NCBI RefSeq assembly: GCF_002086735.1
Contig: NZ_MVIJ01000008.1
Span: forward strand, 62,001-126,000
DNA from: Mycobacterium scrofulaceum
GTDB lineage: Bacteria > Actinomycetota > Actinomycetes > Mycobacteriales > Mycobacteriaceae
Reading direction: 5' to 3'
DNA length: 64,000 bases
The notes below the pieces were generated by a model. The model saw nothing but the letters and a program-made list of their open reading frames with translations, had not been told where the DNA came from and searched no databases. The translations under genes were made by a program, and so were the position numbers. Positions 54,259 to 61,972 of the stretch are shown in pieces (the first letter of the stretch is position 1; every line of letters starts with the position of its first letter).

Positions 54259-55887
54259 ATGTCGGATACGCATGTCGTCACCAACCAGGTTCCCCCGCTG
54301 GAAAACTACAACCCCGCGACTTCCGCGGTGCTCGTCGAGGCGCTGATCCGCGAGGGCGGGGAATGGGGCCTCGAGGAGGTGAACGAGGTGGGCGCGATCG
54401 CCGCCGGCCGCGAGGCACAGCGCTGGGGTGAGCTCGCCGACCGCAACCGGCCCATCCTGCACACCCACGACCGCTACGGCCACCGCGTCGACGAGGTCGA
54501 ATACGACCCGGCCTACCACGAGCTGATGCGCACGGCGATCGCCCACGGCATCCATGCCGCGCCGTGGGCCGACGACCGCCCGGGCGCGCACGTGGTGCGG
54601 GCCGCCAAGATGTCGGTCTGGAACGTCGAGCCCGGCCACACCTGCCCGATCTCGATGACCTACGCCGTCGTCCCCGCGCTGCGCTTCAACGCCGACCTCG
54701 CGGCGATCTACGAGCCGCTGCTGACCAGCCGCGAATACGACCCCGAGCTCAAGCTCGCCGCCACCAAGCGCGGCATCACCGCCGGCATGTCGATGACCGA
54801 GAAGCAGGGCGGGTCCGACGTGCGCGCCGGCAGCACGCAGGCGACCCCGAACGGCGACGGCAGCTACAGCGTGACCGGTCACAAGTGGTTCACCTCGGCG
54901 CCGATGTGCGACATCTTCCTGGTCCTCGCCCAGGCCCCCGGCGGGCTGTCCTGCTTCCTGCTGCCCCGGGTGCTGCCCGACGGCACCCGCAACCGGATGT
55001 TCCTGCAGCGGCTCAAGGACAAGCTCGGCAACCACGCCAATGCGTCCAGCGAGGTCGAATACGACGGCGCCACCGCGTGGTTGGTGGGGGAGGAGGGCCG
55101 CGGCGTCCCGACCATCATCGAGATGGTCAACCTCACCCGGCTGGACTGCACCCTGGGCAGCGCCACCAGCATGCGCACCGGCCTGACCCGCGCCATCCAC
55201 CACGCCCAGCACCGAAAGGCGTTCGGCGCCTACCTGATCGACCAGCCGCTGATGCGCAACGTGCTCGCCGACCTGGCCGTGGAGGCCGAGGCAGCCACCA
55301 TCGTCGCGATGCGGATGGCCGGCGCCACCGACAAGGCGCTGAGCGGCGACGACCGCGAGGCGCTGCTGCGCCGCATCGGTTTGGCGGCCAGCAAATACTG
55401 GGTGTGCAAGCGCGCCACCCCGCACGCCGCCGAGGCGCTGGAATGCCTGGGCGGCAACGGCTACGTCGAGGACTCGGGCATGCCGCGGCTGTTCCGTGAG
55501 GCGCCGCTGATGGGCATCTGGGAGGGCTCGGGCAACGTCAGCGCGCTGGACACGTTGCGCGCCATGGCCACCCGACCCGAATGCGTCGAGGTGCTGTTCG
55601 CCGAACTTGCCGAAAGCGCGGGCGCCGACCCGCGGCTGGGTGGCCACGTCGAGCGGCTGCGGTCAGACCTGACCGACCTGGACACCATCACGCACCGGGC
55701 CCGCAAGGTCGCCGAGGACATCTGCCTGGCGCTGCAGGGCGCGCTGCTGGTGCGTCACGGTCACCCCGCCGTCGCCGAGGCCTTCCTGACCACCCGCCTC
55801 GACGGCCAGTGGGGTGGCGCATACGGGACCATGCCCGCCGGGCTGGACCTGGCGCCGATCCTCGAGCGGGCACTGGTAAAGGGATGA
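54259..55887 (+). CDS. fadE8: Acyl-CoA dehydrogenase FadE8 (AidB-like)
   Basis: 542 residues, equal to M. tuberculosis FadE8. Conserved segments ITAGMSMTEKQGGSDVRAG and TGHKWFTSAPMCDIFLVLAQ bind FAD and substrate; the C-terminal WEGSGNVSALDTLRAMA resembles AidB, an isovaleryl-CoA dehydrogenase relative linked to alkylation protection. ATG at 54259 (GAGGGGC upstream). It starts a four-gene rightward operon and overlaps echA4 by ATGA. Confidence 0.93.
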   Translation: MSDTHVVTNQVPPLENYNPATSAVLVEALIREGGEWGLEEVNEVGAIAAGREAQRWGELADRNRPILHTHDRYGHRVDEVEYDPAYHELMRTAIAHGIHAAPWADDRPGAHVVRAAKMSVWNVEPGHTCPISMTYAVVPALRFNADLAAIYEPLLTSREYDPELKLAATKRGITAGMSMTEKQGGSDVRAGSTQATPNGDGSYSVTGHKWFTSAPMCDIFLVLAQAPGGLSCFLLPRVLPDGTRNRMFLQRLKDKLGNHANASSEVEYDGATAWLVGEEGRGVPTIIEMVNLTRLDCTLGSATSMRTGLTRAIHHAQHRKAFGAYLIDQPLMRNVLADLAVEAEAATIVAMRMAGATDKALSGDDREALLRRIGLAASKYWVCKRATPHAAEALECLGGNGYVEDSGMPRLFREAPLMGIWEGSGNVSALDTLRAMATRPECVEVLFAELAESAGADPRLGGHVERLRSDLTDLDTITHRARKVAEDICLALQGALLVRHGHPAVAEAFLTTRLDGQWGGAYGTMPAGLDLAPILERALVKG

Positions 55888-56822
55888 CTCACGCGATCAG
55901 GCCGGTCGACTTCGACAACCTCAAGACGATGACCTATGAGGTCACCGACCGGGTTGCCCGGATCACCTTCAACCGGCCCGAGAAGGGCAACGCGATCGTC
56001 GCCGACACCCCGCTGGAGCTCTCCGCGCTGGTGGAACGGGCCGACCTCGACCCCGAAGTTCACGTCATCCTGGTGTCCGGCCGCGGCGAGGGTTTCTGCG
56101 CGGGTTTCGACCTGAGCGCCTACGCCGACGGCACCGGCTCGGCGGGCGGCACCGGCGCGTATGCGGGAACCGTGCTCAGCGGAAAGACCCAGGCGGTCAA
56201 CCACTTACCCGACCAGCCGTGGGACTCGATGATCGATTACCAGATGATGAGCCGGTTCGTGCGCGGGTTCTCCAGCCTGATGCACGCCGACAAGCCGACG
56301 GTGGTCAAGATCCACGGCTACTGTGTGGCCGGCGGCACCGACATCGCGCTGCACGCCGACCAGGTGATCGCCGCCGCCGACGCCAAGATCGGCTACCCGC
56401 CCACCCGGGTATGGGGGGTCCCGGCGGCGGGGTTGTGGGCGCACCGGCTCGGCGACCAGCGGGCCAAGCGCCTGCTCTTCACCGGTGACTGCATCACCGG
56501 CGCGCAGGCCGCCGAATGGGGCCTGGCGGTCGAGGCGCCCGACGCCAAAGACCTCGACGAGCGCACCGAGCGGCTCGTGCAACGGATCGCCGCGGTGCCC
56601 GTCAACCAGCTGATCATGGTCAAGCTCGCGCTGAATTCCGCTCTGCTGCAACAGGGGGTGGCCACCAGCCGGATGATCAGCACCGTGTTCGACGGCGTCG
56701 CCCGGCACACCCCGGAAGGCCACGCCTTCGTCGCCGACGCCACCGCGCACGGCTTCCGCGACGCGGTGCGGCACCGCGACGAGCCGTTCGGCGACTACGG
56801 CCGCCGCGCGTCCCAGGTGTAA
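55884..56822 (+). CDS. echA4: Enoyl-CoA hydratase/isomerase EchA4
   Basis: 312 residues, equal to M. tuberculosis EchA4. Crotonase oxyanion-hole motifs GEGFCAGFDL and KIHGYCVAGGTDIAL are intact. A longer-than-usual central region (DQPWDSMIDYQMM) is characteristic. The ATG overlaps the fadE8 stop; four bases before the next gene. Acts with FadE8 in fatty or branched acyl-CoA breakdown, by context. Confidence 0.92.
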   Translation: MTHAIRPVDFDNLKTMTYEVTDRVARITFNRPEKGNAIVADTPLELSALVERADLDPEVHVILVSGRGEGFCAGFDLSAYADGTGSAGGTGAYAGTVLSGKTQAVNHLPDQPWDSMIDYQMMSRFVRGFSSLMHADKPTVVKIHGYCVAGGTDIALHADQVIAAADAKIGYPPTRVWGVPAAGLWAHRLGDQRAKRLLFTGDCITGAQAAEWGLAVEAPDAKDLDERTERLVQRIAAVPVNQLIMVKLALNSALLQQGVATSRMISTVFDGVARHTPEGHAFVADATAHGFRDAVRHRDEPFGDYGRRASQV

Positions 56823-56825
56823 ACC

Positions 56826-57545
56826 ATGCCCACCATGACGGCCCGGTCGGTGGTGCTCAGCGTCCTGCTGGGGGCCCACCCGGCGTGCGCCAGCGCGAGT
56901 GAATTGGTCCGGCTCACTTCCGATTTCGGCATCAAGGAGACGACGCTGCGGGTGGCGCTGACCCGCATGGTCGGCGCGGGCGACCTGATCCGCTCCGCCG
57001 ACGGCTACCGGCTCTCGGACCGCCTGCTGGTCCGGCAGCGGCGACAGGACGACGCCATCGACCCACGCGTCCGCGCCTGGGGCGGGGAGTGGGTCACGCT
57101 GATCGTGACCAGCGTGGGCAGTGACGCCCGGACCCGGGCCGCGCTGCGAACCGCCATGCACGACAAGCGCTTCGGCGAACTGCGGGAAGGTGTCTGGATG
57201 CGGCCGGACAACCTGGAACTCGACCTGGACCCCGACATCGACGCCCGGGTGCGGGTCTTGCGGGCTCGCGACGGTGACCCCGCCGGACTGGCCGCCCAGC
57301 TGTGGGACCTGCCCGGCTGGGCGCGGACGGGTCACCGGTTGCTCGACGAGATGGCCGCCGCGCGCGACATTCCCGGCCGCTTCGTGGTGGCGGCGGCGAC
57401 GGTGCGACACCTGCTGACCGACCCGGTGCTGCCCGACGAGCTGCTGCCGGCCGACTGGCCCGGCATCGGGCTGCGCGCCGCCTACCACGACTTCGCCGCC
57501 GAGCTGCTCGGGCGGCGGGAACCACTATTCGCGGAGGCAAAATGA
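56826..57545 (+). CDS. PaaX-like transcriptional regulator
   Basis: 239 residues. The N-terminal winged helix (LVRLTSDFGIKETTLRVALTRMVGAGDL) and the PaaX-type C-terminal domain (VWMRPDNLEL) match Rv0674. PaaX in other bacteria represses phenylacetyl-CoA degradation and senses acyl-CoA. It lies between two echA genes and overlaps echA5 by ATGA, so it may autoregulate the fadE8-echA4-echA5 operon. Confidence 0.88.
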   Translation: MPTMTARSVVLSVLLGAHPACASASELVRLTSDFGIKETTLRVALTRMVGAGDLIRSADGYRLSDRLLVRQRRQDDAIDPRVRAWGGEWVTLIVTSVGSDARTRAALRTAMHDKRFGELREGVWMRPDNLELDLDPDIDARVRVLRARDGDPAGLAAQLWDLPGWARTGHRLLDEMAAARDIPGRFVVAAATVRHLLTDPVLPDELLPADWPGIGLRAAYHDFAAELLGRREPLFAEAK

Positions 57546-58309
57546 GCGATCCGGTGCGTATCGAGCGCAACGGCCCGGTGACGACGGTGATCCTGAACCG
57601 GCCGGCGGCGCGCAACGCGGTCAACGGCCCCACCGCCGCGGCGCTCTTCGCCGCATTCGACGAATTCGACCGCGACGACACCGCGTCGGTCGCCGTATTG
57701 TGGGGCGACGGTGGAACCTTCTGCGCCGGAGCCGATCTGAAGGCCTTCGGCACGCCTGACGCCAACGCGGTGCACCGGACGGGCCCGGGACCCATGGGAC
57801 CGACCCGCATGGTGTTGTCCAAACCGGTGATCGCGGCGGTGAGCGGCTACGCCGTCGCGGGGGGCCTGGAGCTGGCCGTCTGGTGCGACCTGCGGGTAGC
57901 CGAGGAGGACGCCGTGTTCGGAGTGTTCTGCCGCCGGTGGGGGGTGCCGCTGATCGACGGCGGCACCGTGCGGCTGCCGCGGCTGATCGGGCAGAGCCGC
58001 GCGATGGACATGATCTTGACCGGCCGCGGGGTCAAAGCCGACGAGGCGCTCGCGATGGGGCTGGCCAACCGCGTCGTGCCCAAGGGCCAGGCGCGGCAGG
58101 CGGCCGAGGAGCTGGCGGCCCAACTCGCCGCGCTGCCGCAGCAGTGCCTGCGATCCGACCGCCTCTCCGCGCTGCACCAGTGGGGGGCAACGGAATCCGA
58201 CGCCATCGACTTCGAGTTCGCCAGCATCTCCCGCGTCGCCGCCGAGGCGAACGAGGGGGCCGGGCGGTTCGCCGCGGGCGCCGGCCGGCACGGCGCGCCG
58301 GCCGGCTGA
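57542..58309 (+). CDS. echA5: Enoyl-CoA hydratase/isomerase EchA5
   Basis: 255 residues. The oxyanion motifs GGTFCAGADLKAFG and SGYAVAGGLELAVWCDL are intact; a Glu in AEEDAVFGVF lies in the catalytic area. ATG overlaps the preceding PaaX-like stop (ATGA). Last gene of the operon; convergent with the DUF732 gene 20 bases away. Matches Rv0675. Confidence 0.92.
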   Translation: MSDPVRIERNGPVTTVILNRPAARNAVNGPTAAALFAAFDEFDRDDTASVAVLWGDGGTFCAGADLKAFGTPDANAVHRTGPGPMGPTRMVLSKPVIAAVSGYAVAGGLELAVWCDLRVAEEDAVFGVFCRRWGVPLIDGGTVRLPRLIGQSRAMDMILTGRGVKADEALAMGLANRVVPKGQARQAAEELAAQLAALPQQCLRSDRLSALHQWGATESDAIDFEFASISRVAAEANEGAGRFAAGAGRHGAPAG

Positions 58310-58329
58310 CCGACAAAGGATCCGGCGTC

Positions 58330-59031
58330 TTACGGTGCGAGCCGCACCCTGCCGGGCGGCATCGGGGGTGACTCCGGAGCGCCGCCGCCCGCGCCGGGAG
58401 GGCCCCCCGGTTCGGGGGAGGAGGGCGGCTGCGGTTGCGGCCCCTGCGCCGGTGGCGGCGGTTGTTGCCGTGGCGGCGGTGGGGCGACCGGCAGCGGTGG
58501 CGTCAAGATTTGGGCGGTCGGCGCCGGCGGCGGCGGAAGTTGCGGCGGGTCCGGCTGTCCGGTTTCCCCGGCGGGGATTACGTGCAACGCCGATCGCGGC
58601 CCCCGAAGATTCGGGTCGTCAGGGCCCGGCAGGGGATTCGCCATGGTCTGCAGACCAGCGATCTTCGGTTGATCGTTCGGACAGTAGGCCTCGACCGCGG
58701 CGGAAATGAATCGCGCGATGGTGCGCATGACGCGGTCGGGCGGGTATTGGCCACCGGTGCCGTTGGCATTGAACGCCCGTTCCCTCATGTCGTCGACCAC
58801 GGCGTCCACCGGCATTCCGCCGTCGAGTTGGCGACAAATTCGGTGGGCCGTGGCAATGAGGCTCGGCACGTTTTCGAGTGCCGGGATTCCCTTTTGGTCG
58901 AGCAGTGCGACGAATTGGTCATCCGGGCTGGGGTCGGCCGCCGCCGCGCCGTGGGGCAGCATGACCACGCCGGTCAGTACCACGATGACCGCGACCAGCG
59001 CGCCGGCGCGGTGGGTGGTACTGGTGAGCAT
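58330..59031 (-). CDS. Exported DUF732-type protein with proline-rich tail
   Basis: 233 residues. A signal peptide (about residues 1-30, ALVAVIVVLTGVVMLPHGAAA) precedes a DUF732 domain of about 85 residues (DDQFVALLDQKGIP to AAVEAYCPN) with a conserved Cys pair. The last 80 residues are very rich in Pro/Gln/Gly. Function unknown; DUF732 proteins are common small secreted mycobacterial proteins. ATG at 59031; other in-frame starts reach 59085. Not a known member of this neighbourhood in M. tuberculosis, where mmpS5-mmpL5 lies. Confidence 0.75.
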   Translation of the reverse strand: MLTSTTHRAGALVAVIVVLTGVVMLPHGAAAADPSPDDQFVALLDQKGIPALENVPSLIATAHRICRQLDGGMPVDAVVDDMRERAFNANGTGGQYPPDRVMRTIARFISAAVEAYCPNDQPKIAGLQTMANPLPGPDDPNLRGPRSALHVIPAGETGQPDPPQLPPPPAPTAQILTPPLPVAPPPPRQQPPPPAQGPQPQPPSSPEPGGPPGAGGGAPESPPMPPGRVRLAP

Positions 59032-59119
59032 GGCTGGATTCCGTTCTGCTGCCAGAATCATATGCCCCGGCCACCCCCGCAGCATCTCGGCGAAAACCGG
59101 TGCGGCGAACGACTATCGG

Positions 59120-59608
59120 TCAGCCGCCCTTGGTGATGGTGTTGCCCGAGCCGAGGTTGTCCACCTTGGGCTCACCGTCCTTGTAGGTGATGGTGTTGTT
59201 GAGCCCCACCACGCTGATGCGGGTGTCGACCTTGTCGATGGTGATCTTGTTGTTCGTACCGCCGACGGTCACGGTCGCGCAGTCGCCGGTGACCGTCAGG
59301 GTGTTGTCCGAACCGCCCACGTTCAGCGACTTTCCGCTGGCGCAGTCGAGCGTCGTGGTGGTGCCCATCGACCCGTAGTTGACCGTGTTGCCGATCTCGA
59401 CCGACGCGGTGGTGCTCGCCCCGCTCGACCCCGTCGTCGGGGCCGCCCCGGCGCTCGTGGTCGTCGTCGCGCTGCTCTTGGTCGTCGTGGTGGAACTCGT
59501 GGGCGGGTTGGCCGTCGAACTGCAGCCGGCCAGCAATACCGCTGCGACGGCCGGCGCCACGGCCAGGGCGGTCAGCCCCGAGGGGCGGTCAAAGATGTGG
59601 GCGGACAA
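59120..59608 (-). CDS. DUF3060 lipoprotein, Rv0679c-like
   Basis: 162 residues from a TTG with GAGGAACA upstream; Rv0679c has about 165. A lipobox AAVLLAGC follows the hydrophobic core, so it should be a lipoprotein, and a Ser/Thr-rich linker leads to a repetitive beta domain (GGSDNTLTVTGDCATVTVGG, NKITIDKVDTRISVVG) typical of DUF3060. No catalytic motif; envelope role presumed. The frame is open to 59722 without other features. The next gene upstream is a paralogue. Confidence 0.78.
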   Translation of the reverse strand: MSAHIFDRPSGLTALAVAPAVAAVLLAGCSSTANPPTSSTTTTKSSATTTTSAGAAPTTGSSGASTTASVEIGNTVNYGSMGTTTTLDCASGKSLNVGGSDNTLTVTGDCATVTVGGTNNKITIDKVDTRISVVGLNNTITYKDGEPKVDNLGSGNTITKGG

Positions 59609-59664
59609 TGTTCCTCGATTCCCCTCGATTTGATGGCATCTTCGGTTCGGACGGCGATGTGTGC

Positions 59665-60033
59665 TCAGCCGGGTACCTGTTGGAGCCGGTTGGTCATCCC
59701 GAGCTCGCGGCCGCGGTCCCACAGGAACGGCGCGCCGTTGTGATAGAAGACCGTCTGGTCGTAGCCGTACACGGTGATGTCGTGCGAGACGGAGTCGGCG
59801 ACGACGGTGTTGGACGAGCCCATCACGGTCACCGCGTAGCAGTTGCCCAACGCCGTCACGTTGTTGCGGGTGCCGTTGACCAGCAGTGTGGCGTCGTTGC
59901 AGTCCAGGGTCTGCTCGATGCCCTCCCCGATGACGTGGGTGTCGCCGTTCTTCGCGTGCGCGGCGGGCACGGGGGTGGCGGCGACGGTGATGACACAGGT
60001 TGCCAGCGACCCGGCGACGGTTGTCCAGTTCAC
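59665..60033 (-). CDS. DUF3060 exported protein, Rv0680c-like
   Basis: 122 residues from a GTG, near the 124 of Rv0680c. Signal peptide WTTVAGSLATCVITVAATPV with an Ala-rich cleavage site (AAHA). The mature protein is one DUF3060-type beta repeat domain (TLDCNDATLLVNGTRNNVTA, YAVTVMGSSNTVVAD). No lipobox. Related in sequence and direction to the Rv0679c-like gene downstream, so likely a duplicated pair. Confidence 0.75.
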   Translation of the reverse strand: MNWTTVAGSLATCVITVAATPVPAAHAKNGDTHVIGEGIEQTLDCNDATLLVNGTRNNVTALGNCYAVTVMGSSNTVVADSVSHDITVYGYDQTVFYHNGAPFLWDRGRELGMTNRLQQVPG

Positions 60034-60118
60034 TGCGGGCCCCCTCGGTACGGGTGAATCTGCTCGAATGAGATTACGTCCATCCAGCCATGGCTGAAAT
60101 AGTTTCGCGGCCGGCGTC

Positions 60119-60135
60119 AACTAGAGTCATTAGTT
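60119..60135. promoter_or_regulatory. Candidate operator upstream of the TetR gene
   Basis: A short inverted repeat, AACTA and TAGTT around seven bases, lies 35 bases before the regulator start, between it and the divergent DUF3060 gene. It is a possible self-binding site, but the arms are short. Confidence 0.35.
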
Positions 60136-60169
60136 AAGCACCCCCATCATCACAAGCGAAGGGCCCGCC

Positions 60170-60814
60170 ATGGCAGCTCACCCGGAACCGCCGTCGGCGG
60201 GCGGGCGCCAGCGCGCGGGGAGAACGGGCTCGCGCCCGGCCAAGCTGAGCCGCGAAGGCATCATCGACGGTGCGCTCACCTTCCTGGACCGGGAGGGCTG
60301 GGACGCGCTGACCATCAATGCGCTCGCGACGCAGCTGGGCACCAAGGGCCCGTCGCTGTACAACCACGTGGACAGCCTGGAGGACCTGCGCCGCGCGGTG
60401 CGGATCCGCGTCATCGACGACATCATCACGATGCTGAACCGGGTCGGCGAGGGCCGCGCCCGCGACGACGCGGTGCTGGTCATGGCGGGCGCCTACCGCA
60501 GCTACGCCCATCACCACCCCGGGCGGTACTCGGCGTTCACCCGGATGCCGCTGGGCGGCGACGACCCCGAGTACACGGCGGCCACCCGGGGCGCAGCGGC
60601 GCCGGTGATCTCGGTGCTGTCGTCCTACGGGCTCGACGGCGACGAGGCGTTCCATGCCGCGCTGGAGTTCTGGTCGGCGTTGCACGGCTTCGTGCTGCTG
60701 GAGATGACCGGTGTGATGGACGACATCGACACCGACGCGTTGTTCTCCGACATGGTGTTGCGGCTGGCGGCGGGTCTGGAGCGGCGCGTCGCCCACAACG
60801 GCGCCATCGGTTAG
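60170..60814 (+). CDS. TetR-family regulator (Rv0681-like)
   Basis: 214 residues; N-terminal [43 protein letters not shown] is typical, and the C-terminal WHG-type domain ([18 protein letters not shown]) is shared with the TetR at 41 kb. The ATG has only a weak GCGAAGGG ribosome site. Target unknown; divergent from the DUF3060 pair. Confidence 0.87.
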   Translation: MAAHPEPPSAGGRQRAGRTGSRPAKLSREGIIDGALTFLDREGWDALTINALATQLGTKGPSLYNHVDSLEDLRRAVRIRVIDDIITMLNRVGEGRARDDAVLVMAGAYRSYAHHHPGRYSAFTRMPLGGDDPEYTAATRGAAAPVISVLSSYGLDGDEAFHAALEFWSALHGFVLLEMTGVMDDIDTDALFSDMVLRLAAGLERRVAHNGAIG

Positions 60815-61059
60815 CCGCCGCTTTGACCTGCGAGACCGGCGGCGGGTATTGTGGAGGCTCGTGCCTGGCGGCTTACGGCGCCTAACCGTAAGGAAGTGGA
60901 TGCCGGGCAAATTCACATGTCCACGGTGCATCGGAGTTTCTCCGGTGCGCGCCGCGTGCGACACACCCGGCCGCGGGGTAGTGCGGCCGGACATAATTGC
61001 ACTACGAAGACTTGAGAACCGCCGACCGACGCCCAACACGAACACAGAAAGCCTCCTCG
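60815..61059 (+). promoter_or_regulatory. rpsL-rpsG-fusA promoter and leader
   Basis: 245 bases without a gene. TTGACC (60823-60828), 18 bases and TATTGT (60847-60852) fit a strong sigma-A promoter. The leader of about 200 bases before rpsL has CCGGTG-type repeats but no RNA structure I can name. Confidence 0.6.
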
Positions 61060-61434
61060 ATGCCAACGATTCAGCAGCTGGTCCGCAAGGGTCGCCGCGA
61101 CAAGATCGCCAAGGTCAAGACCGCGGCCCTGAAGGGCAGCCCGCAGCGCCGTGGCGTATGCACCCGCGTGTACACCACCACCCCGAAGAAGCCGAACTCG
61201 GCTCTGCGGAAGGTCGCGCGCGTGAAGCTGACGAGCCAGGTCGAGGTCACCGCCTACATCCCGGGCGAGGGCCACAACCTGCAGGAGCACTCGATGGTGC
61301 TGGTGCGCGGTGGCCGGGTCAAGGACCTGCCCGGCGTGCGGTACAAGATCATCCGCGGTTCGCTCGACACCCAGGGCGTCAAGAACCGCAAGCAGGCTCG
61401 CAGCCGTTACGGCGCCAAGAAGGAGAAGAGCTGA
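61060..61434 (+). CDS. rpsL: 30S ribosomal protein S12
   Basis: 124 residues, normal length. The decoding-centre loops TPKKPNS (Lys43) and GRVKDLPG (Lys88) carry wild-type residues at the common streptomycin-resistance sites. ATG at 61060; upstream frame is leader. The stop overlaps the rpsG ATG by one base. Confidence 0.98.
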
Positions 61435-61904
61435 TGCCGCGCAAGGGGCCCGCGCCGAAGCGCCCGCTGGTCAACGACCCCGTCTACGGGTCGCAGCTGG
61501 TCACCCAGTTGGTGAACAAAGTTCTGCTGCAGGGGAAGAAATCGCTGGCCGAACGCATTGTTTATGCTGCGCTCGAAAACGCCCGCGACAAGACCGGCAC
61601 CGATCCCGTGATCACGCTCAAGCGCGCTCTCGACAACGTCAAGCCCGCGCTGGAGGTGCGCAGCCGCCGCGTCGGCGGTGCGACCTACCAGGTGCCGGTC
61701 GAGGTGCGTCCGGACCGGTCCACCACGCTGGCGCTGCGCTGGCTTGTCAGCTTCTCGCGGCAGCGCCGGGAGAAGACCATGATCGAGCGGCTGGCCAACG
61801 AGATCCTGGACGCCAGCAACGGCCTCGGGGCCTCCGTCAAGCGGCGTGAGGACACCCACAAGATGGCCGAGGCAAACCGCGCCTTCGCGCACTATCGCTG
61901 GTGA
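61434..61904 (+). CDS. rpsG: 30S ribosomal protein S7
   Basis: 156 residues. The opening [20 protein letters not shown] and the closing RAFAHYRW are typical. S7 starts assembly of the 30S head and contacts tRNA in the E site. Its ATG shares one base with the rpsL stop (TGATG), with AGGAGAAG upstream. fusA begins 68 bases downstream. Confidence 0.98.
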   Translation: MPRKGPAPKRPLVNDPVYGSQLVTQLVNKVLLQGKKSLAERIVYAALENARDKTGTDPVITLKRALDNVKPALEVRSRRVGGATYQVPVEVRPDRSTTLALRWLVSFSRQRREKTMIERLANEILDASNGLGASVKRREDTHKMAEANRAFAHYRW

Positions 61905-61972
61905 CAGCGTCCGGCGATGAGGCCGGAGGCTAACGACAGCAACCAAGCAATCGAAAGAGTGGGAAGACTTCT

